Positions 11,795-23,269 are shown, numbered from the stretch's first letter. The stretch: 64,000 bases of DNA from Heliocidaris tuberculata (GCA_025618425.1 CM046844.1:8179710-8243709); one strand, 5' to 3'. Notes: generated by a model from the letters alone, not told the origin. Program-made: numbers and translations.

Positions 11795-14700
11795 TCACAG
11801 ATAATATGACCCTGCAATTACGAAGTAATATACGCCAACTAACACTAATAAGATGATACCGCACACTAATCCAGCTATGGACCAACCCAGTGCACATGAT
11901 GAAGAAGAGCGAGCACCATCAACATCTCCATATAACTGCTTATCTTTGGCCTGTGAAGAAATGAATGAAAATACATTAACATCATGACTGACATTATGTT
12001 TGTGACGGGATCAAATATGAGATTAATTATTGGGGGTATAGCACAGGAGAACAGTTTTCTTTGATAAATAAATTCAAAGGAGGATGGACCAAGGATCGTC
12101 AAGAATGGGAAGGGGGGGGGGGCATTTTATTTATTTTTTTATGAAATCGCCAGTGTAGACTTTAAAAAAAACCTAATTGTCCCCCACCCCCTCCGGAATG
12201 TGGATCGGGTTTTCCGACATTGTCGTTTCTGAACTAGGGGAGACCGATTTGATGCATGAATGGAATAATTGCAAGTTGCCTAATCGAAGACAAACAATAT
12301 CACAATGTTTGCTTGATTTAAATTCCTTGCGTACTAATCTGAAGAAAACAAATAAAGCAGAGGCTGAAAAGTATTACTACTGGGATCGAACCCTGCTATT
12401 CAATTTATTGAAGCTCTATACGTAACGGAAATTTTCTACTTATCTATACTCCTCAATTCCCCTTCTCATAATGTTTTACAATGAGATTACTCTCTATTTT
12501 TCTCTCTCTCTCTGTCTATCTATCTTCCTCCCCCCCCCCCCCCCCGCCTCTTCCTTGGTAAGAACTTTTGGTAAGAATAAAGGTAGGTTTTTAAGGCCCC
12601 CCCCCCCAAATTATTATATTCTTTTCCCTTCTATTCTCCCATATTATCTTTTTTTTCGGGGGGTTGGGGGTTGGGTGGGTGATCGGTTTTCGGCAATTAT
12701 TAAGAAAGTGATATGAATTTGAGTGTGAAGTGGGAATGGGACCGACTGCACTGCACTTGTTTACTCAGTTTAGCCTCATCGGTATTAATTGTACTGTTCT
12801 CCTTTAGGGCCCTGAAATCATATCATTCATTCATTGCCCCGCCTTTAGCCCAGCTACCATCATGACCATGATTAGGTGTTCAAGCATTCCAAGGGATTTC
12901 CTCCTAGAGGAGAGTGGCAAATGGAGATTAAGCCTTGCTAAAGAATATTAGTGCCATGGCAGGGATTCAAACCACATACCATGGGCTTGACAGTGCTACG
13001 AGCCTCGCATGAATTTTCCACCTAATAAAGGATGCTTTTATGCTCCTATTTCATGACCAATTCGCTCTCAGCCAATCAGATGCAAGGATTTCAGTAGCAT
13101 ATAACAGTTATCATGGTTATTGCAACTTGGTATTGATAACAAGTTTTATGATACGGGGGCCCTGGGGAGCGTTTCATCAAGTGTTTTGTCAGTGATTTTT
13201 ACCGACAACTGTTATAAGCTACTGAAATCCTTGCATCTGATTGGCTGAGAGAAAATTTGTCAGTAAAAATCACTGACAAGACACGTGCTGAAACGCTCGG
13301 TCTCGCTGTTGTGACAAGGGTATGATCGACCACGACACCTCCTCATTAATATTAATATAGAACAATGTAGAGAATGTTTGGATACATACCTGAGATGCCA
13401 TGAAGTAGGCCGCTAGACCGAACGGGAGACAGCAACAGATAGTGACCATTAATGCAAAGCGGGAATAGTCCGGGACATGCTGACTGCCTCTGGGAGCTCC
13501 CGAAAATGCAGTAGTGGACCGAGGAGCAGTCTACGCCATAAAAATAATATCATGAACCAGTTATCATGTATTAAAATATCTATCTTAAATATGACAATAA
13601 GTATTAGTGGCGGATACAACCGGTGCGAGGAAGCATCATTTCATCAACATCCATCGCATGGACCTTAATTGATATCTCATTTTGCTGTTGGGATAACCCC
13701 TATGGAAGTAAGTTTTTGCTGTTTAGATGTGACACGCCACGAGGGAAAAACAAAAGAACGAATGAACGAATGTGAAGGGGTTCTGTAGGCCCCTCTATTT
13801 TTCGGTAAAAAGTCACGAGCTCGCGCGAATGAAGTTAAGTACGGAGGCGCCCCCTTCTACTTAAAAAAATAAAATAAATAAATAAAATAATAATAATGAT
13901 AATGGAAACAGAATGTGATACCATATCTGTTATACAGTCATGTAAACAATGGCATGAAATGTACTGATAGAGCATTTTGAAACAATACCAATCATGGCAG
14001 TATCGATTTATTATTAATTTTTTTTTTTACAAACCTGCAAATATTGGCGTATTTTAGACACATCGTCGAAATATAATATTGAAAAGCAATAATCTTCCCT
14101 GTAATATACCGGTAAAAGAAAATAGTCATATCGAATCCCTTCTCCTAAGAGAGATCATGCAAAATAAGGCAGAAGTGTCCAAATTTATCACTTTATCAGC
14201 AATGATTATACTTGTACCTTTAACAGTTACACAATTAGAACATTTTCATATAATTCCAAAGAATTCCGCGTACACTCATAAAATGTTGGGTAAATTTAGT
14301 TGGGTAACTGCTGGTTGGTTAAAAATATTACCAATTCTGGGCTATTATTAACCAACTGGACACTCGAGTGGTGTAACCAATATTGGTCAATACTTTTTAC
14401 CTAAATATTGGGCATATATTTACCAACAGTATTTGGTAATTATGGGTTGGGTACTTGTTGCCCTGTAGTTGTGTAATTTTGTCACATTTCCTTTGCCAGT
14501 TGGGTAAATTTTGTTGGGTAACTGATGGTTGGTTAGAAATTCGCTTTTGCCCAACTTGTGGTAAATATTTTTACCCAATATTGGGGAAAACACTTATATG
14601 AATATTCATGAATTTTTAGTAGCGTATGGTTTGGGGTGGCCCGATTTACTAACTGTCACCGAATGCATAAAAAAATATAAGGGGTATATAAGAGCTTGCA

Positions 14701-15835
14701 CTAGTTTGCACTAACTGGATAGGATAGGACTAGGATAGGATAGGTTAAGATATAGGATAGGATAGCTTAAAATAGGATAGGTTAGGATTGATTAGGTTAA
14801 GACCCAGAAGGACGTAACAAGCAGATTTCATATTTTTTTACCTAGGTTGGAGGAAAAAGGAAACAATAAATTGGGCAGCTGAATTTGCCCAACCACATGA
14901 TATTTGTTACCAAACAGCTGAACAAATAGAGGGTTGGGCAATCCTATTGGGTAAGATTGGTTGGGCAATAATTACCCAACTGAGAATATAACCAACAGTT
15001 GGGCAATTGTAGAGTTGGGTAAAATCTAATGGGTCACCAACTGATGGGCAATTTAATTTGCCCAACAACATAGTAAATGGATTGCCCAACATCAGTTGGG
15101 CAAATTTTAACCAAAAGTTGTGTGGACAGTATGTTGCCCAGTGTTGGTTAAAAATTGGGCATTTTTTTGCCCAACTTTTTTAAGAGTGTAGGTTTTTGCT
15201 TTTCTCGTCGCCTCCTTCAAATTTCTCTTACTTAATACCTTTCTTTTCATTAATGTTTCCCGTCATCAGGGGAGCGTTTCATCAAGCGTTTTGTCAGTGA
15301 TTTTTACCAACAAATTTGCTCGCAGCCAATCAGATGCAAGGTTTTCAGTAGCTTATAACAGTTGTCGGTAAAAATCACTGACAAAACACTTGATGAAACG
15401 CTCCCCAGATGCCTGAAATATTCGTTCTTTAGTTCTTCTTCTTATTGTTTCTTCTTCTTCTTCTTCTCCTCCTCCTTCTTCTTCTTCTTCTTCTTCTTCT
15501 TCTTCTTCTTCTTCTTCTTCTTCTTCTTCTTCTTCTTCTTCTTCTTCTTCTTCTTTTATACCACTTATAGAAGTCAATTCAATGTTGATATAAATAATCA
15601 GATTCATTTAAAAAACTTTACTTACACGAACAACTTGAGTCTGTGGCTGGGGCTGGGTGTAATTGGTTGTTTGTGAGTAAGAAGGCGGGGCATCTGCTGT
15701 TACGTTTTTCTGTTGTGGTTGGTAGCCAGGCTGTACCGGGTAGCCTTGTGATGGTGGGTACACTGGCCCTGCATCAACGTTCTTAAAGGAACTTTCCGCG
15801 GGTGTATCTAACCTTGCATCGCCTGTTTCAGGCAT
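11795..15835 (-). CDS. CD225/dispanin-family small membrane protein, copy 2 (3 exons)
   Basis: Exons on the minus strand are 15849-15626 (ATG 15835), 13530-13390 and 11950-11795. The splice sites, phase and length (168 residues) match copy 1. Exon 2 is identical to copy 1. Coding changes are Glu48 to Asp in the Pro-rich tail and Leu122 to Gln at the start of exon 3, plus a silent change in the Ser run. Both the PPxY motif and the triple-Cys hydrophobic segment are kept, so the copy looks functional. Its first intron (13531-15625) carries the 916-bp TA-target element, making the intron about 0.93 kb longer than in copy 1. Its second intron holds a SINE-like insert where copy 1 has a helicase fragment. 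Function and cellular site are inferred from the family, as for copy 1. Confidence 0.85.
12820..13010 (-). repeat. SINE-like insertion in copy 2 intron
   Basis: On the minus strand a tRNA-like head contains the box-B-like GGTTTGAATCCCTGCC (complement of about 12960-12976). It follows GGCTCGTAGCACTGTCAAGC and precedes an unstructured body. The sequence is absent from copy 1. Confidence is limited because box A is degraded. Confidence 0.4.
13051..13111. mobile_element. Fragment of the same MITE (loop region)
   Basis: The stretch from TTCGCTCTCAGCCAATCAG through GATTTCAGTAGCATATAACAG matches the loop and inner arm of the GAGCGTTTCAT hairpins, but the outer arms are missing. It is seen only in copy 2. 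Confidence 0.6.
13167..13298. mobile_element. MITE-like hairpin, intron 2, copy 2
   Basis: This is the counterpart of 4233-4364 with the same arms and loop and only scattered changes. It shares its left flank (CCCTGGG) with copy 1, so the insertion predates the duplication. Confidence 0.85.
14273..15188. mobile_element. TA-target element built of TTGGGYAA words, copy in CD225 copy 2
   Basis: The element runs from CACTCATAAAATG to AAAAAGTTGGGC-type sequence ending TTTAAGAGTG, 916 bp, flanked by TA on both sides. The matching site in copy 1 (about 5328) reads CCGCGTAGG with a single TA, so this is a clean insertion with a TA duplication. The body is packed with TTGGGTAA, TTGGGCAA and their complements, plus a TAGGATAGGA tract near the middle. 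No transposase is present. TA duplication suits a non-autonomous Tc1/mariner-type element. A near-identical inverted copy lies at 50068-50982. Confidence 0.92.
15272..15403. mobile_element. MITE-like hairpin in intron 1, copy 2 (standard arms)
   Basis: It occupies the same site as 5411-5539 (left flank CGTCATCAGGGG, right flank CAGATGCCTGAAATATTCG). Its arms read GCGTTTCATCAAGCG and TTTTGTCAGTGATTTTTACC, like the hairpins at 4233 and 13167. Confidence 0.85.
15431..15556. repeat. (CTT)n microsatellite, intron 1, copy 2
   Basis: Long TTC/CTT triplet run with a short CTCCTC block. Read as protein it gives poly-Phe on one strand and poly-Glu on the other; neither is a gene. Confidence 0.9.
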
Positions 15836-15849
15836 TGGAACTTCAGTGG

Positions 15850-18800
15850 CTAAAGGGTTAAATAAGAAGTAAATATAAAGAACCTCTAATTAGCAATTCA
15901 GGAAAGATAGTTCACACCTTTAGACATGTCACAACAAGTTACTCGTATCGTTACGAGAAAGAAAAATTTTCCATTTTTCAAATCCTCATTTTCTTATTGA
16001 TCATTTCAAAAGTGAACACATATCACATATTGTCTCCATAATACTAGATGAACAACTTTCACATGAATTTTCCAGATTTTTCTGTTTTCCTTGAGGGTGT
16101 CTCTGTGTGGAAGTAGTCACTTTATACGGAGTTGAAAAAAAGTTTCTTTATTTGTAGATCAAAAGCCAAGGTTTTCACTACAGAGAGCAATAATGAAGGA
16201 AACTTTGCTAGTACTAGTATTAGATTTTACATGCAGTAGTGCATTATGAAGAAATGACAAACCAGAGGTGATGGCAGCTGCAGTGTATCGAAGTATTTAT
16301 TTTGCAGTCTATAGAAATCTGAAAGTATCGCACGAAGGCTTCTTTGAAAATCGTTGTGGGCGATAAACAGGTTATTGGACTAGTATCGCAAGTATCGACT
16401 TAATTTACGAGTGTTCTCTTATGAAAAAAAAAAAAATTAAAGTGTACCAATCACTTGAAAAATAATTTGTGTACAGCTAAAACGTATAAAAATCAGCATC
16501 AAAGAACTTTATCTGGCAATCTATAGGTCAACAGTTAAGGATTATGAAAGAAACAAAGGATAACATGAAGGTGCGCGGGTGGACCGAACTCCGAGTTCGG
16601 TTCCGCGCGAGCTCTTATCTTTACGAGCGCGTAAGGGTGTGTCAAGTAGTCTACTCACGAGTCACTTTTACGCTTGTATATAGAGAGTGTAATTAAACTT
16701 GCAATATCTCTTTATAGAAGTAATATTTAAAGCCCAAATTTTGAATATAGTACAACGATATGGAACCTCTATCATACAGAGCAAAATATTTTTTTATGCT
16801 TGCTACCCTTAAAATATATTTGTAAAGACACATTCTGACACCGCAAAAAAAAAAAAAAAATGGTAATCATCTTATAATTTTCTCTCTTTTTTTTCGAAAT
16901 CTTTCATCAGAATTAGAAAACTGACGGATTTCTCATTTCCTACTAGGTGTAAAATATATATATATATATATGACATTTTTCTTCGTTAATAAGTCAAAAA
17001 TTTGTAACTCGTATCGGACTGAGGTTTTATTTGGAATAAATTTTATGACATCTCTTTGAATAATATTCTTAAAGCAGTGCTCTGAATATTTAGTAAGATT
17101 TTCACTTTTTGAAAAATCAAGGCCAGAAAATCTGTTATTATCATTAATTGATTCAGAGCTCAAAGATTGCCTTTTTGCCTTGCAGCTGAAATACTACTGG
17201 AGTACCTCTCTTACCCCGAGTCATGAATCAGTTATGACACTGGACAGCAAAAAGTTGGCAGAAATGACAGGTGCATTAAACAATAGCAAATTATTGTGAT
17301 ATGAATTAATTACTAACACATACATTGTGGTCTCAATTTTTAGAGAATATCATGGAAGAAAATTTCACAAAACTTATTCCAAATAGATTTCACATCCTTC
17401 AGTAAGGGAAATGTAACCAAAAACAATTCCCTGCTTCAATTTTACATTTTGAAAAAAAAATGCCTGATACAAATTTTAACATTTGAGTTATCAACAAAGA
17501 AAGGTATCATTTTTTTTTTACACCTAGTATATATGTAGTCTTCACATACTGTCCGTCTAAACGCAATAGTTTCAAAGAAATTGGCTGTGGTAAGCTGTAA
17601 AAAAAAGGAAGCATAAATACATAATCTTATTATTATTATTATTACAATGAAAATATGAAGAATTGTCGGGTATGTCTTCTTCATGTAGTTCCTGATGTAG
17701 TCATAACCATTTCAAGAAGAGCCAAAAGTACATTCACAACAAAATGTTTGTAACACTTTTCTTTATATATATAAGTGATACGTTGACATTTAAATACTTA
17801 CAAGTCATTTTGCTGTTATGTCTCGATTCAGGTAACGTATAGAACTATTTTGATGAATAACCTAAAGTTCCTCAGAAATCTCTTGGGTCTGAAATGATCA
17901 TTGGACTTCAGCTTCTTCAAGTGAATTAACTGAGTTCTTATCACGTGTGTGTGTGTATATATATATTATACACACACACACACACACACTATATCACAAC
18001 GCTTGCCTGTGACGTCACTGAAAATCCTACTCGCTTTCCTCGTAACTGGGATCTGTGCCTATACAGAGAGTGAAAAATCAAATCTCACAAAAATGAAAGG
18101 AACCGGATTGTCGGGCCTAAAATTGGAAAGACTTTCAACATTGCCCTATTTAGAAATTTAATCATAACCACATGAAATCATTGACAAATATATGTCCAAA
18201 ATGTATGTTGTAAGCGTGGTTTTATTTCACAGTTCATGCCTATATGCCTATATTTTATATATCACTATTCTAATTACTCCTGGTCAGCGTTTTACTTTAT
18301 TATAGTAAAGAGTCATTTCCATGATATTGAATAAAATTCATTTTCATTTATAGTATGGTAATTTTTCATGATATCAAATAAAATTCACTTTCATATCTTC
18401 AGTCCATGCAAGAGCTACATTGTAACAGTAATCTTAGTGTATATAATGTTTGCCAGTAATTTATTTAAAATCAGAGATCTCTGTATCACAAATCTTATTT
18501 AACGTTATCAGTTCTTGGTGCTTTAGTGTTAATACTGGCATAAATTTGTTCAATCGTTGTTTCGTTTTCTTTCTTCTTCCCCCGAGTGACATAGTTATAA
18601 TCATTGACAGTGTCAATTATCAATGGAGTAAAACTCATAATCCGTATAATTACAAAAAAACATATCCGTATACATTTGCGACCTTGCCATTAAAGATCAC
18701 ATACGGATTGAGGAAATGGTCTTGAAAGGAAATCTGAGTAGATCAGAGCGGGGTAACTGTGTTTAAAGTTATTGGTTTGAGGTCAGATGATTACGAATTA

Positions 18801-19106
18801 TTAGGCTAAACTATGAAAGGGACGTGGCGTATCCAGACTTGGTAGGAGCCGGCGAACGCCCCTGTTACAGAATGCCATGAGAAAAAGAAATCAGTACAAT
18901 TCAGGGGCGTCGATCCGTTTTTCAGATTGGGGGGGGGGGCCTCATAGTACCCTTCATAACTTTCTTAACGCCTCTTAATTACCAGCTTCTCCACGGTTAG
19001 TGAAGCAGGGAAAATTAGATAATTTACGCGCAGAGGGCGTCTGATCGTGTAATACCTTTTATATCCTACATCATAAAATTCTCGTGCAAAGATAGGCCAG
19101 GAATGT
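15850..19106. other. Non-coding region upstream of the copy 2 CD225 gene
   Basis: Counterpart of 6000-9433, with a deletion of about 72 bp near 15908. It contains the degraded copy of the GC palindrome (16575-16609), poly-A (16844-16860) and a GT/AT/AC tract (17944-17988). No coding region is seen. Confidence 0.5.
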
Positions 19107-19359
19107 CTCATGTGACATCTAATACTTTCACCATGAAGAAAGAAGGGGGGAAAAATGTATATAAAATGTATCACGTCAGACCTCCGAATATTTTTCGCTA
19201 AACCGATATTTTGAAATCACTTTTTTGTTATTCTGGATATTTCGAAGCTATCCATATCGCGACAATGTTTGGGCGTGAGCCTCTCAGCTCAGTGTATATG
19301 TATGTCTAGATTTAACATTTATTTATTTTCATTTTTTTTTTTTTTTTCAATCCAGGCTA
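19107..19359. repeat. Tandem duplication, truncated third copy
   Basis: The first 250 bp of the unit restart a third time and stop after the phrase TCAATCCAGGCTA, where copies 1 and 2 continue into other sequence. This marks the right breakpoint of the array. No gene is included. Confidence 0.9.
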
Positions 19360-19371
19360 GGTTTAAATATA

Positions 19372-19537
19372 CCATGCACTGTATTCGAGGCACAAGTTGA
19401 AAAAATGGATTCTTCGGTGACTGGCATAGTAACTATTTTCGTCAGGGCTGAAGAAAATAGTGCCATGCCAGTCTACTAAGATAATCCATAATTTCAACTG
19501 GAGCCTCTCAGTGCAAGATATATTTGATTATAATATT
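19372..19537. repeat. Hairpin element
   Basis: The left arm runs from TGCACTGTATTCGAGGC through GATTCTTCGGTGACTGGCAT to AACTATTTTCGTC. The right arm returns the complement: GAAAATAGTGCCATGCCAGT, GATAATCCATAATTTCAACT, CCTCTCAGTGCA. It is about 160 bp, MITE-like and non-coding. Confidence 0.7.
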
Positions 19538-19839
19538 CCATTGTTTGGAAATTTTCATTTCCGAGTTTTGCTTTCCTTGCTTTATTTTACACCTCCGGAT
19601 TTACTGGTGGGGCAAAATGATATGATCTGATGATTGCCCTCCCAATATTTTATTTGAAGGGAGGGAACTGCCCACGTGCCACCATAATAATCAATGCCGG
19701 GGGGGGGGGGTACTCAATATATTGGACAGACGGGTAAGTGCCGCTTTGACGACCCCCCTTTTTTAACGGCCGATCGGATGAAATCAATAATTGGCTTCTT
19801 AAAATAATTATACCATTCATTGTAGACCCGATTGTTTTT

Positions 19840-22380
19840 ATATATGTAACTTGTCATTGTCGACTGGTATATTTCCATCAGACACGAAAATTGCAAAAGT
19901 TATTACAGTATTTAAAAAAGATGATCATACAATAATTCCTAATTATCGTCCAATTTCTATTCTTTCATCATTTTCGAAAATACTAGAACGTTTAGTTGTA
20001 ATAGATTATCATTATTTCTATCATCGCATAATTTGTTGAATTATTCTCAGTATGGGTTTCGTAAAGATTTCTCCACTGATTTAGCGTTGATTGATTTGTT
20101 TGATAAGATATCTGATTCCCTGTCCGAAAAAAAAAAAATGTAATTTTTGTTTTTATGGATTTGAGTAAAGCATTCGACACGCTGGATGATGCTATTTTAT
20201 TTACCAAATTAGAACATTTTGGTGCAAGGGGCAGCGCCCTCAGTTGGTCTAAAATTTTCCATAGGCAGCAGTTTACTTGTATTCATTCAGTTTGTTCTCA
20301 CGTGCTACATATTAATTATGGAGTACCACAAGGTTCTATTTTTATGTCCACTACTGTTTTGAATGTATATCAATGATATTGTTAATGCATCACCTTTATT
20401 ACAGTTCATTCTTTATGCTGATGATACTACAATTACTTATTCACATTCTAATCTGAAATCGCCTTTTGATACATTAAAGACCCCAACCGAAGCCAAAAAT
20501 GGAATAGACAAATTATATATCTACAGAAAGCTGTTTATTCTCTGAATATAACAATGCAAGCTTCATGAGCTTTCATTGCCTGCGGGAGGAGTAAGAGCAT
20601 CTCAAATCTTTGGATTGGAGGGCTTGGAAATGGGCAGCCGTCGAGTATAATCACAGGCCTGCGGGGGGGGGGGGGTCGAAATTTATGACGTCATTTCGTG
20701 TAGACGTCCCGAACATATGATCCAAGTCTGCATGCGAAATGTACGTGGTGGTTTTTTTTTCCTTTTTTTTTTCTTGATTTGGAAGTCATTCATGTATTAC
20801 AATGGAAGATATGGTGTTTCAAAGTATTCAATTGCATCTTACATTGTTACAGAAATGAAAACCGAAGTTACAGCTATTATTTTGTAACTAAAACACACAT
20901 TATAGGCGTCTTGAGTGTTTGGCCCAGCGCAGGCTCAGCTGAGCTGAGCTGCACGAATGTCTCGATAAGACGGCTTGCTCTGCGTCTCGCTCGGCCAGGG
21001 TCTAGCGTTACTGCGTATGGAGCTGTGCCTCTTGAATGCGCTGCGGACGAGTTCCATTTATTTTTCTCGATCACTCGAGCTCTAATTTCTAGTTCTAAGG
21101 CAGCGGTTTACCCTGGTAAAATTTGGTTACAACACATTCCTAGTTTTCTCCAAAGACACTAACTGACTATTGATTAATGATTTGGAAACTCTTAATAATG
21201 GAATTCTACCATGTTTTATTTAGGTTAATTTAGTCAGACTAGAACGAAAAATAAGTCTACTCTACATTGAATGGTTTCAGGGTTATTTCCCGCTGAGACT
21301 GCTTCTAGCTTCACAGAATCCCTGAAATTTATAGGAGGAGAGCCTCTGAAGTCTGAAATGTTATAAAAATAATCAAACTGCAGTGCTATAGATGATAATT
21401 GATTTCGGGATGAACTCTGACTCCATGAAAATTTTTCTTCTGAGTTCTGGGCACGAAAACCTCTCTCATGTCTCATTCCCTCTCAAAAAACCCAAGGCAG
21501 TGTGTCAGATTAAGAAAGTCACAATTTTTTTCTTCAATTTTCTGTTCAAAATCTTGATAAAGGACTTAATTTGCTTATGCGGCAGGAATGGGACATGTAA
21601 ATCAAACCTGTCACAATATGGCAATGATGGCATAACTCGATAACAAATTGTTAGATTTCAATAATTATTTTCTGTTTGCATTTCTCTTATTAAGACCTAA
21701 GTTATAACTTTAATGTAGACTATAGATATGTTGTTGACATTTTCTCGATTTGTATTTTTGGGTGTTATACAGCTATCAAAACTTTCACAAAACTTGACAA
21801 ACTCCGCCCACAAAAGTAACTGGCTATTGTACAAAAGCTATTCACTGTCCATTGTTTACGCGCCGCTACGTGCGCCAGCCACAGAGTTGTCTACACGAGA
21901 TGACGTCATAAGTGTATCGGCCGAGCGAACCCTTGTTATTACGTAACCGGGAGGGGGCGGACAGTGAGGTGTTCTTTCTGCTTTTTGTGGATTATTGAAA
22001 GGAAAAATGATGTTTACCCGCATGTATTTGTATTCTACGTCTACTTAGCTTTCCATCGATCTATGGTTGTATTTGCTTCAGTTGGGGTCTTTAAATAATG
22101 AATTGCCTAAAATATCATCTTGTTTAAATGTAATAGATTGTCACTTAATGTGCAAAAACTCATTATATTCATTTTAAGAGATGGAAGTCGCATTTTGATG
22201 TTGTTGATGATATTAAAATGGATGGTAGAATTATCGAACAAAATAAAAAATGTTAAATTCTTAGGGGTACTATTGGATGAATATTTAACTTGGGACGACC
22301 ATATATTAAAGGTTTTAACATATATTTCACGTTTTGTAGGAATTCTTTTTAAACTTAAACAATATTGAATTTAAGATATA
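19840..22380 (+). pseudogene. Non-LTR retrotransposon reverse transcriptase, broken
   Basis: The left part (19851-20477) shows the RT blocks in shifted frames: IAKVITVFKKDD, NYRPISILSSFSKILERL, FMDLSKAFDTLDDA, NYGVPQGS and LQFILYADDTTITYS with the catalytic ADD. The right part (22095-22375) continues with FKCNRLSLNVQK and FLGVLLDEYLTWDDHILKV. The two are split by a 1.6-kb element inserted at TTAA (20478-22090). Several frameshifts make it inactive. The blocks fit the CR1/Jockey-type LINE group. The sequence continues to an A/T-rich end near 22760 with an ATCAATCAATC tail. Confidence 0.8.
20478..22090. mobile_element. TTAA-target DNA element nested in the reverse transcriptase
   Basis: The ends AGACCCCAACCGAAGC and GCTTCAGTTGGGGTCT are inverted repeats, and TTAA flanks both sides (20474-20477 and 22091-22094). 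Length is 1,613 bp. TTAA duplication is typical of the piggyBac and Kolobok groups. I find no transposase; the 127-residue frame at 20779-21162 has no recognised motif. Near the right end is TGACGTCA (about 21900-21907). It is probably non-autonomous. Confidence 0.75.
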
Positions 22381-22761
22381 TATTATAATCCGGTATGCAT
22401 ATTAATTCGGTTATTTTGGTCTCGTCTCTGTCCTCTTCCCATTCGAACTCCGCTTATTGTATTTACAGTACAGTAGAATTCACAATGTACAATTTTATTT
22501 TATTGTGCTGTATTTATCTCGATGTACATTTGATCAGTATGTAATCATGACACGCTCTTTACTATTTGTGAACCCCATTTAAGTAATTGTTATAAATAAT
22601 ATACACATGTATACGATTTTTACATTTTAAAATGGGGCTTTTTTTTTTTTTTTTTTTGAGGGGCGTTACTTTCAAGCCTTAGGTTTATGACCAACCCCTC
22701 CCATGCGACGACTGTTTATTATTATGTTGAAATGTTATTTTGTAATTAATGCAAGGAAAAA

Positions 22762-22795
22762 TCAAATCAATCAATCGATCAATCAGTCTTCTTCG
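22762..22795 (+). repeat. (AATC)n-type 3' tail of the LINE
   Basis: AAATCAAATCAATCAATC-type repeats close the retrotransposon, a common form of LINE 3' end in these clades. It lies directly beside the phrase array starting at about 22786. Confidence 0.55.
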
Positions 22796-23195
22796 ATTAT
22801 GATTAGCGACCCTCTTCTTCGACTATGAATAGCGACCCTCTTCTTTGATTATAAATGGCGACCCTTATGACTATTGACTTTTATGAACAGAGACCCTTCC
22901 CGGCAATTATGAATAGCGACCCTTTTCACCGATTATGAATAGCAACCCTCTTCTTTGATGACTAGCGACATTTATGAATATTGACCTTTATGAATAGCGA
23001 CCCTCTTTTCGTATTATGAATAGGGACACTTATGATTAACGACCCTGATTTGGTATTATGAATAGTGACCCTCTTTCCGTATTATGAATAGCGACCCTTG
23101 TGTCTTATTATGAATAGCGACCCTTGTGTCTTATTATGAATAGCGATCCTTATGAATATTTTTTTATGACTAGCGGTCCTTCTGACTAGCGAGCG
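22786..23195 (+). repeat. Degenerate phrase array TATGAATAGCGACCCT
   Basis: About 15 degenerate copies of TTATGAATAGCGACCCTC with variable spacers (about 20-35 bp apart) run in one orientation. Substitutions (GGGACAC, GCAACCC, GCGATCC) scatter through the copies. No inverted arm was found, so it is an array rather than a fold-back. Confidence 0.8.
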
Positions 23196-23269
23196 GACCC
23201 CTCTAGACCAGATATCTATTTCCAATACTATCCTCTGATAGCATCTATTACTCAACTGAGTGATGAATT

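Larger units (their letters stand above)
9434..19106. repeat. Tandem segmental duplication, copy 2
   Basis: This is the second full copy of the unit, 9,673 bp long, and it keeps the three-exon CD225 gene. It is longer mainly because of a 916-bp inserted element (14273-15188). A SINE-like sequence (about 12820-13010) lies where copy 1 has the helicase fragment. The CT-rich and GT/AT tracts also differ in length. High similarity in introns and spacers points to a recent duplication or continued gene conversion. Confidence 0.95.

Noticed and set aside
14907..15092. 61-residue open frame repeated identically at 50164-50349
   Set aside because: Its conservation reflects the two recent copies of the TTGGGYAA element; the peptide is simply its words translated.
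15353..15676. Poly-Glu and poly-Phe open frames
   Set aside because: Both come from the (CTT)n repeat in the CD225 intron.
22786..23195. A CRISPR-like array
   Set aside because: Repeats are short, drifted and irregularly spaced, spacers are not unique sequences of even length, and the genome context is animal.
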